From positions 376,523-440,522 of the forward strand of contig NZ_VJOK01000001.1 in the NCBI RefSeq assembly GCF_013302895.1: 64,000 nt of DNA, read 5' to 3'. This document shows, one piece after another, positions 44,268 through 51,735 of this stretch. This DNA is from Streptomyces albus subsp. chlorinus (GTDB lineage Bacteria; Actinomycetota; Actinomycetes; Streptomycetales; Streptomycetaceae). Position numbers and translations under genes: made by a program. Positions within the stretch are counted from its first letter, which is position 1; each line of letters starts with the position of its first letter. The notes under the pieces were generated by a model that made no database searches, was not told the DNA's origin, and was given only the letters and a program-made list of their open reading frames with translations.

Positions 44268-45224
44268 TCACTCGGACATCCCGGCCGCGTGCTCGTCGGC
44301 GTACCGCTCGATGCGGTCGCGGTACTCCTCGAACATCTCGGCCAAGGTGCGGGCGATACCGCTCCGCCAGCCGACGGAGCAGCCGCCGATGAGGCCGCGG
44401 CGCACCTCGTGGTCGAAGACGGCGGTCTCCCGGCTGTGGTCGCCGCGCTCCAGCACGACCGGCACCCCGGTGAGCGCGGACATGTACCCCAGCAGGTCGG
44501 TGACGCCGACCTCCTCGTCGCCGCCCCAGTTCACCACGCGTGCGGGCACCCGGGCCGCGTCCCACAGCAGCGGTACCTGGCGGACGACGTCATCGGTGTG
44601 CAGCAGGTTGCAGTAGTTCTGCCCCTCGCGGGGCACCGCGCACGGCTGCCCTCTGCGCATCTGGTCGAACAGGATCATGGGCATGCCGCCGTGCCCGTAC
44701 GGGCCGTAGGCGATGTTGAGGCGGGCCGTCACCGCGGGCAGCGACAGTGCTTCGGCCAGGCCGCGCACGACTCCCTCGGCGGACAGTTTGGCGATGGGGT
44801 AGGTCGGCAGCCACGGCGCCGCACCGCCCAGGGGGTCGCCTTCCCGGTAGCGGTGGGTGCTGTCCGCGCGGTGGTAGATGACACCGGACGAGACGTACAG
44901 GAACGCCTCGGCAGAGGAGCAGTGCGTCATCAGCCGTGCCGTGCCCACGGCGTTGACGCGTGCGGTCTCCTCGAAGTCGCGTCCGTCGCCCCGGTGGACG
45001 GCCGAGTGCAGTACGTGGGTGAAGTCGCGCGGCAGGTCCTCCAGTCCGTCGGCGGCCATGTCCCAGGTGACGGTGCGGGCCCCCCGTTCCTCCAGCGCTT
45101 TGCGGGCGTCCGGGTCACCGAAGCGGCCCAGGCACCACACCTCGTTGTCGGGGGCGAGGGCCTCGGCGACGGGCCTGGCGACCTGCCCGGTCCCTCCGGT
45201 GACGAGAATCTTCTTGCCTTGCAT
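44268..45224 (-). CDS. Extended SDR (NAD-dependent epimerase/dehydratase-like)
   Basis: 318 aa. Cofactor motif GGTGQVARP; catalytic YPIAK, with SSGVIYH upstream as the Ser; C-terminal substrate region LLHTDDVVRQVPLL. It would oxidise, reduce or epimerise a hydroxyl or keto group. It lies between the synthetase (50 bp) and the fusion gene (22 bp), which suggests one operon. The Thr/Gly loop fits NAD rather than NADP, though this is not firm. Confidence 0.85.
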   Translation of the reverse strand: MQGKKILVTGGTGQVARPVAEALAPDNEVWCLGRFGDPDARKALEERGARTVTWDMAADGLEDLPRDFTHVLHSAVHRGDGRDFEETARVNAVGTARLMTHCSSAEAFLYVSSGVIYHRADSTHRYREGDPLGGAAPWLPTYPIAKLSAEGVVRGLAEALSLPAVTARLNIAYGPYGHGGMPMILFDQMRRGQPCAVPREGQNYCNLLHTDDVVRQVPLLWDAARVPARVVNWGGDEEVGVTDLLGYMSALTGVPVVLERGDHSRETAVFDHEVRRGLIGGCSVGWRSGIARTLAEMFEEYRDRIERYADEHAAGMSE

Positions 45225-45274
45225 GTCCGGCGGCTCCTGGTCCTTGTTCCGTCAGCGGTCGCGTCCACCCGTCG

Positions 45275-48013
45275 TCAGCCGAGCGCCCGGCCCAGTTCGC
45301 GCCGCAGGGTCGCCTGGAAGCTCTGCACGTGCTCGGGGCTCATCAGGGTGTAGTGCTCCCCCTCGACCTCGATGTAGCGGTTCGGGCCTCGGGTGAAGCC
45401 GTCCCAGTGCCGCAGCTGGTTGTCCAGCCACTCCTGCTTGGTGCCGTGCAGCGGCGTGCAGTAGAAGACGCGTACCTGTGCGACGGAGCCGGAGGGGGCG
45501 TAGGTGCGGCCCAGGTGCACCATGCTCTGCGCCAGGTGCACCCACGCGGTGAACCGTTCGAGGGTGAGGTCGAGTTCGGTCAGCCGCCGCTGGGGCGCGT
45601 GGGCGATGAGGTGGGCCAGCTGGTCGGCCTCGGGCAGGGGGCGGAGGGTGGTGGTGAGCCGCTCGATGTCGCCGGGGTCGATCAGTTCGAGGAACAGTGC
45701 CAGGTTGATCGCCCCGTCGGTGAAGGAGATCTCGTTCATGCGGTCGGCGATGCGGGGCGGCAGGTTGAAGATGCCCACGAACCCGACCTCGTCGCCGTCG
45801 GCCTCCAGCCGTTTGGCGATCTCGAACGCGACCGCCCCGCCGTAGGAGTACCCGGCGACGGCGTACGGGCCGCCGGGCTGCACCCGCCGGATGGCCTCCG
45901 TGTAGGTGGTGACCATCTCGTCGAACGAGGCGAAGTGCGTCTCGCCCTCCCCGAAGCCGCGGGCGCGCAGGGCGTAGAACGGCCGCTCGCCGGTGAAGTA
46001 CTTGGCGAGGTTCACGAAGACCAGGACCTCCCCCAGGCCGGGGTGGACGCAGAACAGCGGCGTTCCCCCGCCGGTGACCTGGAGCGGCACCAGCGGGTCG
46101 TAGGCCGAGTCCCCGCCCGCACCCTGCCCGGCGGTCAGACGGCCGGCCAGGGCCCGTACGGTGGGCGCCTGCAGAAGCGTCGCCATCGGGACGTCGTCGA
46201 TCCCGAACGCCCTCTGGATCTCCAGTTTGAGCCGCAGCACGTCCAGCGACGTCCCGCCCAGGTCGAAGAAACCGGCGTTGACCGGCACCGGCGCGGTGTT
46301 CAGTACGCGCGCGTACACGTCGGCCAGGGTCTTCTCGGCGTCCGACTCCGGCGCCACGTGACCGCCCAGGAACCGGGTGGTCACCTCGCTCGCCCGGCGT
46401 GCCGCCGCGTCGAGGCCGCCCTTCTCGACCGCCGCGCGCAGCCGGGTCCGCTGGATCTTGCCGAGGTTGCCGCGGGGGATCTCCTCCTCGGCGACGGGGA
46501 GGATCAGCTGCGGGCGGAAGCCCCAGTGCATGATCGTGGAGCTGCGGACCGCCACGATCGCCCGGTACACCGCCATGTCGTCGGCCGGGTCGCCCGCCGG
46601 GGTGAACGCGACGGCGAGCTGCTCGGAGTCGGCTCCCTGGGGCCGCACCGGGAAGGCGGCGACCTGGCCGCGCCGCACCTCGTCCAGCTCGTCCAGCACC
46701 GTCTCCAGGTCGTGGCTGTAGTAGTTGACGCCGTTGACGATGACGGAGTCCTTGGTGCGTCCGACCAGCGTCAGCCGGCCTTCGGCGTCGAGGTGCCCCA
46801 GGTCTCCGGTGCGGAACCAGCCGTCGGGGGTGAACGCCTCCTCGGTGGCCGGGGCGTCGCCGAAGTACCCGGCGGTCACCATCGGGCCCCGCAGCTGCAC
46901 CTCACCCGCTTCCGTGGCGGCGGGCCGGTCGGTGGAGGCCAGCACCTCGCCGCTGCCGTCGGTGACGCGGATGCGCAGCCCCCGCACCGGGCGGCCCAGG
47001 GGCGGGAACTCCGTCCGCAGGTCCCGGGCGGCGAATTCGCGGTTGAAGACGCTGCCCGCGCACGTCTCCGTCATCCCGAAGGCGGGAACGACCACGTCGC
47101 CGCGCAGCCCGCAGCCGGAGAGGCTGTCGAGGAACGCGCGCACGGTGGCGGTCACGGTGGCCTCGCCGCCGGAGATGATGTACCGCACCTGCGAGAGGTC
47201 GGTCTCCTGCCGCGAGGGAGGCCGCTGCGCGAGCGCCTGGTTGATCTGGCCGAAGAGGAAGTTGGGCGTGAACGTCACCCTCACCCGGTGGGCCGCGAGA
47301 AGTCTGAGGAACTCCACCGGGTCCGCCAGGACGGTCGCCGGAGTCGCCATCACCTGGTCGGCGCCGGTGAACATCGGGAGCAGGTGTGCCTCGATCGCGG
47401 CGATGTGATCGGTCGAGATCCAGTTCATCGTGGTGTCGGCGGGTCCCAGCTCCAGCGCCCCCGCCTTCCCGGCCTGTGCCGCCAGCAGATTGGCGTGGGT
47501 GAGCCTGACGGCCTTGCTCGATCCGGTGGAGCCGGAGGTGAGCATCAGCAGGGCCAGGTCGTCGGGCGCGGGCGCGTGGTGCCGGGTCTCGTCGGACGCG
47601 GTGTGGCTCAGCTCCTCCACGGCCACCGTCCGCAGTCCGGCATCGGGCAGGTCTCCGTGTGCCGTCTTGGAGACGACCACCAAGGGGTTTCCCAACAGCT
47701 CGCGCAGCTGCTCCAGTTGGGGCCGCGCGCGGGACGGGTCGGCCGGCGGCGCGAGAGGGCAGGGCACCGCTCCGCTCAGCACGCAGCCCCAGAACGCCTT
47801 GAAGAAGCTTTCGGGGTCGCCGGCGGCGATCAGCACCCGGTCGCCGGGCCCGGTGCCGTTCTCGCGCAGCCCTTGGGAGATCCGCGAGGCGCACTCCCGC
47901 AACTCGGTGTAGGAGAGGAAGGAACCGCCGACGAAGGTGAGGCCACGGGAGCTGTCGCGGCAGGCGTTCTCCAGCAGTTGGGGGAGCGTCGGGGCAGAAG
48001 GGTGTTCCGGCAT
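45275..48013 (-). CDS. A-T-TE synthetase: adenylation, carrier and thioesterase domains, no condensation domain
   Basis: 912 aa. Adenylation (about 1-560): LTSGSTGSSKAVRLTHANLL, FGMTETCAG, GWFRTGDLGHLDAEGRL and a Lys-containing NLGKIQRT. The substrate segment has NWISTDHI rather than the Asp that anchors amino acids. Carrier Ser near 589 (DLGGTSLDVL). Thioesterase Ser near 723 (GYSYGG), final His in EGEHYTL. A-T-TE enzymes of this size (EchA-, RalA- and atromentin synthetase-type) dimerise aryl 2-oxo acids; this fits, but other acids cannot be excluded. First gene of the leftward operon. Confidence 0.85.
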   Translation of the reverse strand: MPEHPSAPTLPQLLENACRDSSRGLTFVGGSFLSYTELRECASRISQGLRENGTGPGDRVLIAAGDPESFFKAFWGCVLSGAVPCPLAPPADPSRARPQLEQLRELLGNPLVVVSKTAHGDLPDAGLRTVAVEELSHTASDETRHHAPAPDDLALLMLTSGSTGSSKAVRLTHANLLAAQAGKAGALELGPADTTMNWISTDHIAAIEAHLLPMFTGADQVMATPATVLADPVEFLRLLAAHRVRVTFTPNFLFGQINQALAQRPPSRQETDLSQVRYIISGGEATVTATVRAFLDSLSGCGLRGDVVVPAFGMTETCAGSVFNREFAARDLRTEFPPLGRPVRGLRIRVTDGSGEVLASTDRPAATEAGEVQLRGPMVTAGYFGDAPATEEAFTPDGWFRTGDLGHLDAEGRLTLVGRTKDSVIVNGVNYYSHDLETVLDELDEVRRGQVAAFPVRPQGADSEQLAVAFTPAGDPADDMAVYRAIVAVRSSTIMHWGFRPQLILPVAEEEIPRGNLGKIQRTRLRAAVEKGGLDAAARRASEVTTRFLGGHVAPESDAEKTLADVYARVLNTAPVPVNAGFFDLGGTSLDVLRLKLEIQRAFGIDDVPMATLLQAPTVRALAGRLTAGQGAGGDSAYDPLVPLQVTGGGTPLFCVHPGLGEVLVFVNLAKYFTGERPFYALRARGFGEGETHFASFDEMVTTYTEAIRRVQPGGPYAVAGYSYGGAVAFEIAKRLEADGDEVGFVGIFNLPPRIADRMNEISFTDGAINLALFLELIDPGDIERLTTTLRPLPEADQLAHLIAHAPQRRLTELDLTLERFTAWVHLAQSMVHLGRTYAPSGSVAQVRVFYCTPLHGTKQEWLDNQLRHWDGFTRGPNRYIEVEGEHYTLMSPEHVQSFQATLRRELGRALG

Positions 48014-48544
48014 GGGACGAGGACCTCCGATCGGAAGGGGCGGACAAGCCGCGTGGACGCGTGGGTGTGCGTCGGATGGCCCGGGTCCGGCTTCGGCCTC
48101 CCCTCGTGGGCGGATGCGCCGAAGAGACCCGGGCTGGTACGTGAGCCGGCTCGCGGACGCCGGAGCCGGAGGGCGGGGGCGGGGCGTTCGGGGCGGTCCC
48201 GGGCGGGCCGCGTATTGTCGCGGCGCCGCCGTGGAATTCAGGTGGGGCGGCGCGACACAGCCCGGGGCGGGGGCTTTCCGCCGTGCGGGGAGAAGTCCGT
48301 GGCGCGCCTCATGCGGTGTCGCACGGCGGAGCCGCGTCCGCCGCCTGGCTTCTCGCCCACGTCCACCCCCGTGCGATCAAGTCGAAGCAGTTCTCGGCGT
48401 GCGATTGCCGGGCGCCGCGAGGACGGCGTTCCGTACCGACGTGCCCTTCGCGGCGCATTCCGCTGCGGGCGGCCGGTTCCGGCCCGCCGCGGACGGCGTG
48501 TTGTCCCGGACGGTTCCGGCAGGTGCACCGCGCTCCCGCCGGCT
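48014..48544. other. Long intergenic interval before the A-T-TE operon
   Basis: No convincing gene. A 49-codon leftward frame (48309-48458, peptide with CFDLIARGWTWARSQ) has weak codon bias and no ribosome site. The segment 48360-48410 is locally AT-richer and could hold the operon promoter. Confidence 0.5.
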
Positions 48545-49705
48545 TCAGCCGCTCTCGTTGAACCGCACGATCTCCCCGAGGGTCTTCTCCAGCCGGAGTT
48601 CGTCCGTGTCGGAGACGATCGCCTGTCCGACACGGCCGTAGGGCCCCACCGGCGCGCCGGGGGACGAGTCGTATTCGATCTCGTCGAAAGCGAAGTTGCG
48701 CTCGAAGTCCTCTTGGGTCAGGGTGCCGGCCTTGGGGCGCCGCAGAAGGAGGAAGCCGTAGAAGCGGTCCGGGGCCTCGGATTCCAGGGGCTGTGTCAGC
48801 TCTTCCCCGAGAGCAAGGCTGATTTCGACGTCGAGGAGATCGACGCCGAAAGTCAGTTCATTGACCTTGGGGGAGAGCGCCCCGGGAAGTCGCATGGCGC
48901 ACTCCCCGAAGGTCAGTCCGGCCTCTTCCGCGAACGCTTCCAGATGGAAGACGCAATCGGGTGCTTCGAGGCCGAAGAGCGCTTGCTCGACGAGTGTGGT
49001 CGCCTCCTCGAAGAGCGCCGGATGCCGCCTTCTGTCCAGGACGTGCGCGGCCAGGATGCCGCCCTGCACGGCGCCGAGCGGTGAGAGCTGGTAGCGGCCT
49101 ATGGACGACCATCGCAGCGCGCCGTCCTGCCAGACACCGTCCACATAGATTTCCGGGGCATCGATGAAGGACTCGGCGACGACCTCGACATCCGACTGGA
49201 CGGAGAGCGGTCGCAGGGCGCGCGCGTACTCGTCCGGGGACCGCACGATGCTCGTACGGAGGGAGCCGGCTCCGGTGGCCGGTTTGACGACGAACACCTC
49301 CCCCAGTTCCCGGGCCAGTTCCGCGAATGTCGTGTCTTTCGTCGCGTACCGGCAGCGTGCCCGGCGGATGTGGGGCGGCAGTTTGCTCTTCTGCAGATAT
49401 TTGTCCCGGAAGCAGAGAGTCGCTTGCGGGTCGCTGTGTCCGGGCAGCTTCAACTCCCTGCGCAGGTAGGCCGCACCGAACACACCCATTTCGTGGACGG
49501 TGAGAACCCCGGCCACCTCGCCGATACGCGCGGCGAGTACGGCCCGCAGGATTTCCTGGGCGTTCTCCATGTCGGTGACACGGGAGAACCTGCGTCCTTT
49601 CGGCTCGCCCATGGAGGACTGCACGAGGTAGTAGGGTTCCAGGCCTCGCCGTTGCAGTGCGCGGTCGAGATCTTCCCGGTATCCGATAACGATCACTGTC
49701 GGCAT
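48545..49705 (-). CDS. ATP-grasp carboxylate-amine ligase-like enzyme
   Basis: 386 aa. An N-terminal alpha/beta domain (TVIVIGYREDLDRALQRRGL) is followed by the ATP-grasp core: GEVFVVKPATGAGSLRTSIV (P-loop-like Lys), EVVAESFIDAPEIYVDGVW, and the metal-binding FHLEAFAEEAGLTFGECAMR. It resembles PurK/CarB-like ligases that activate a carboxylate as acyl phosphate and join it to an amine. It is probably part of the A-T-TE cluster although 530 bp away. I took the second ATG (49705), 6 nt after GGGGAG, over ATG 49708. Confidence 0.8.
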   Translation of the reverse strand: MPTVIVIGYREDLDRALQRRGLEPYYLVQSSMGEPKGRRFSRVTDMENAQEILRAVLAARIGEVAGVLTVHEMGVFGAAYLRRELKLPGHSDPQATLCFRDKYLQKSKLPPHIRRARCRYATKDTTFAELARELGEVFVVKPATGAGSLRTSIVRSPDEYARALRPLSVQSDVEVVAESFIDAPEIYVDGVWQDGALRWSSIGRYQLSPLGAVQGGILAAHVLDRRRHPALFEEATTLVEQALFGLEAPDCVFHLEAFAEEAGLTFGECAMRLPGALSPKVNELTFGVDLLDVEISLALGEELTQPLESEAPDRFYGFLLLRRPKAGTLTQEDFERNFAFDEIEYDSSPGAPVGPYGRVGQAIVSDTDELRLEKTLGEIVRFNESG

Positions 49706-49720
49706 CATCGTCTCCCCGTT

Positions 49721-49759
49721 TACGGCACACCGGAACGCGCAAGAAGTTCGTGTGCCGTA
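49721..49759. promoter_or_regulatory. Inverted repeat upstream of the ATP-grasp gene
   Basis: TACGGCACAC (49721-49730) and GTGTGCCGTA (49750-49759) are exact 10-bp arms with a 19-bp spacer, 16 bp from the ATP-grasp start. They could bind a dimeric regulator or fold in the 5' leader. Confidence 0.55.
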
Positions 49760-49962
49760 CTACTGCCGCCGGCGTGATGATTCGGGTGCTCAGCGCGGCG
49801 GATAAACGCTTCCTCGCGGGCACGTGTCCCACCCGGCCGGAACCACGTCGATTGCCAGGCGATGTTTTCTTTCCCCTGCGGCCCGCACCGCCGCATCGTG
49901 TCACACGGGACCCGGCGATGGGGATATGCGCATTCATGATCCTTTACAGCAGAGGATGTGAC

Positions 49963-50061
49963 ATGGATCACAGCTTGGAGTTCACGGCGAGCGGGCAGAA
50001 AAAATCTTCACGGCATCCGGCCCGCAGGAACTCTCGCACCCTTTCTGCTCGCGCCTCATAG
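49963..50061 (+). CDS. Possible 32-aa peptide gene
   Basis: ATG 49963 has AGAGGA 7-8 nt upstream and opens a short frame (MDHSLEFTASGQKKSSRHPA, Arg/Ser-rich end). It lies between the ATP-grasp and GH16 genes in an AT-richer stretch. No family is known and codon use is unconvincing. The remaining bases of 49706-50449 hold no other gene. Confidence 0.25.
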   Translation: MDHSLEFTASGQKKSSRHPARRNSRTLSARAS

Positions 50062-50375
50062 CTCCTCGCACACCCGGCGGTACGAATCGTCACCAGCCGC
50101 GAAGGGCGAGCCTTTCGGCAGACCCCGACAAACGAGCCCGTACGGAGCGACGCGGGGAATGCGGGACCGGTCGAGCGATTCGCCCACCCGGGCTCGTGGC
50201 GCACGGGGCTTTTCAGGCACCGCCGTGCAGCAACGCAGGGGCGAGGGGGTGGCGTTCGGACGGGGACTCAGTGGCGTCTCGGAAGCCGGGCGTACGCCCG
50301 TTGGCGGCGGGCCGGCTCCGCCCGCACGGAGGGGCTCATGCCCGGGTGTGCCCGTTCGCGCGGAAGCCTTGACGT

Positions 50376-50387
50376 TGGTCCATACCT
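50376..50387 (+). promoter_or_regulatory. DasR/chitinase-box-like site
   Basis: TGGTCCATACCT matches the TGGTCCAGACCT box of Streptomyces chitinase promoters at 11 of 12 positions and the DasR site TGGTCTAGACCA at 9 of 12. TTGACG ends just before it. It suggests control by an N-acetylglucosamine or glycan signal of the GH16 gene. Confidence 0.45.
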
Positions 50388-50449
50388 TCGGCACGGTGCT
50401 GTGCCGTGAGAGCGCTCACCCACCCCCCACTACTAAGGAGCGCGTCGCC

Positions 50450-51418
50450 ATGTTCCCTGCGGGCAGGAGACACCGTCGAACACGTGCGGCCGCGGTGGCC
50501 GCGGCACTGACCACCCTGGGCGCGCTGGCGCTGCCCACGGCGCGGGCCGACGAGGCACCGGCGTCCCGGCGTGCGCCCTCCACCGACGAGGCGCGGGTGA
50601 CACAGAAGGTGTGGCGGACCGACTTCGACGGTGCCGCCGGCTCCCCGCCCTCGGGTGACGACTGGATCATCGACACGGGCACCGGCTATCCCGGCGGCCC
50701 GCCCAACTGGGGCACCGGCGAGGTGCAGACCTACACCGACCGGCCGGAGAACGTCCAGCTGGACGGCGCCGGCCACTTGAAGATCACGGCCCTCAAACAG
50801 GGCGACGCCTGGACCTCGGCCCGCATCGAGACCCGGCGGACGGACTTCGCCGCGCCCGAGGGCGGAAAGCTGCGGATCTCCGCGAGCCTCAAGCTGCCGG
50901 AGGTCTCCGGTGACGGTGCGCTGGGCTACTGGCCGGCCTTCTGGACACTGGGGGCCGACTACCGGGGCAACTACCAGAACTGGCCCGGCGTGGGCGAGTT
51001 CGACATCATGGAGAACGTCAACGGCCAGGGCGCCGCACACGGCGTCCTCCACTGCGGCGTGAACCCCGGCGGTCCCTGCGACGAGACCCAGGGCATCGGC
51101 AACAGCGCCCCGTGCGGCGGCACCTGCCAGGGCGGCTACCACGAGTTCGCCCTCGAACTCGACCGCACGGGCGCGAACGAGGAGCTGCGCTGGTACCAGG
51201 ACGGCCGGCTCTTCCACACCGTCCGGCAGTCCGACATGGACGCCGCCACCTGGCAGAAGGCCACCGACCACGGCCACTTCGTCCTGCTCAACCTGGCGAT
51301 GGGCGGGGCGTTCCCGGACGGCGTCGCCGGCCGGCCGACGCCCACCGCCGCCACCGCGTCCGGCGGCTCCCTCCTCGTCGACCACGTCGCCGTCGAGGTC
51401 ACCCGGCCGGCGGCCTGA
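50450..51418 (+). CDS. Secreted GH16 beta-glucanase (laminarinase-like)
   Basis: 322 aa. A signal peptide with basic N-terminus (GRRHRRTRAAAVAAALTTLG) is cleaved near ARADE. The GH16 fold follows; the catalytic pair is in VGEFDIMENV (ExDxxE). LGYWPAFWTLGAD, PNWGTGEVQTYTDRPENV and HEFALELDR are typical of endo-beta-1,3-glucanases. No carbohydrate-binding module is attached. It probably digests fungal or algal glucans. Start ATG 50450 after TAAGGAG. Confidence 0.92.
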   Translation: MFPAGRRHRRTRAAAVAAALTTLGALALPTARADEAPASRRAPSTDEARVTQKVWRTDFDGAAGSPPSGDDWIIDTGTGYPGGPPNWGTGEVQTYTDRPENVQLDGAGHLKITALKQGDAWTSARIETRRTDFAAPEGGKLRISASLKLPEVSGDGALGYWPAFWTLGADYRGNYQNWPGVGEFDIMENVNGQGAAHGVLHCGVNPGGPCDETQGIGNSAPCGGTCQGGYHEFALELDRTGANEELRWYQDGRLFHTVRQSDMDAATWQKATDHGHFVLLNLAMGGAFPDGVAGRPTPTAATASGGSLLVDHVAVEVTRPAA

Positions 51419-51426
51419 CGAGCCCG

Positions 51427-51461
51427 CCCGCGGGGCGTGGCCCGACACGCCCCGCGGGTTT
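51427..51461. terminator. Terminator of the GH16 gene
   Basis: CCCGCGGGGCGTG (51427-51439) pairs exactly with CACGCCCCGCGGG (51446-51458) over a 6-nt loop and is followed by TTTC, 8 bp after the stop codon. Confidence 0.85.
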
Positions 51462-51644
51462 CGCACCCGGTGGGACTGTGCCCGTGCGCGGTGCGGCTGG
51501 TGCTCACCGAGCGGGGACCGGCCTGTCCCCCGGTCGGTGCGCGGTCTCCTCGGTGAAGGGCGCCACGGCCGGCGCGGCGAGAAGGCGGCCGGCGGGGCCG
51601 GCGGCCCGCGTCGTGTCCGGGTGGGCAACCGGCGCATCCCGCCC

Positions 51645-51735
51645 TGCCGGCCCCGCGGCCGCGTCACGCCGGGGTGGACCGGCGCCGCGTCACCCCGGGG
51701 TGGACCGGCGCCGCGTCGCGGCCGCGGGGCCGGCA
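51645..51735. repeat. 91-bp element with 19-bp inverted ends and two 26-bp direct repeats
   Basis: TGCCGGCCCCGCGGCCGCG (51645-51663) and its exact reverse complement (51717-51735) flank two 26-bp direct copies (51661-51686 and 51687-51712) that differ at one base. The right part overlaps the last 15 codons of the GH31 gene and contains its stop. Confidence 0.85.

Noticed and set aside
48309..48458. 49-codon leftward frame as a small gene
   Set aside because: No ribosome site and weak codon bias; kept only as a point to test.
45329..49084. Rightward frame of 1251 codons
   Set aside because: Antisense shadow of the A-T-TE and ATP-grasp genes; Gly/Val/Arg-rich with no recognisable motif.
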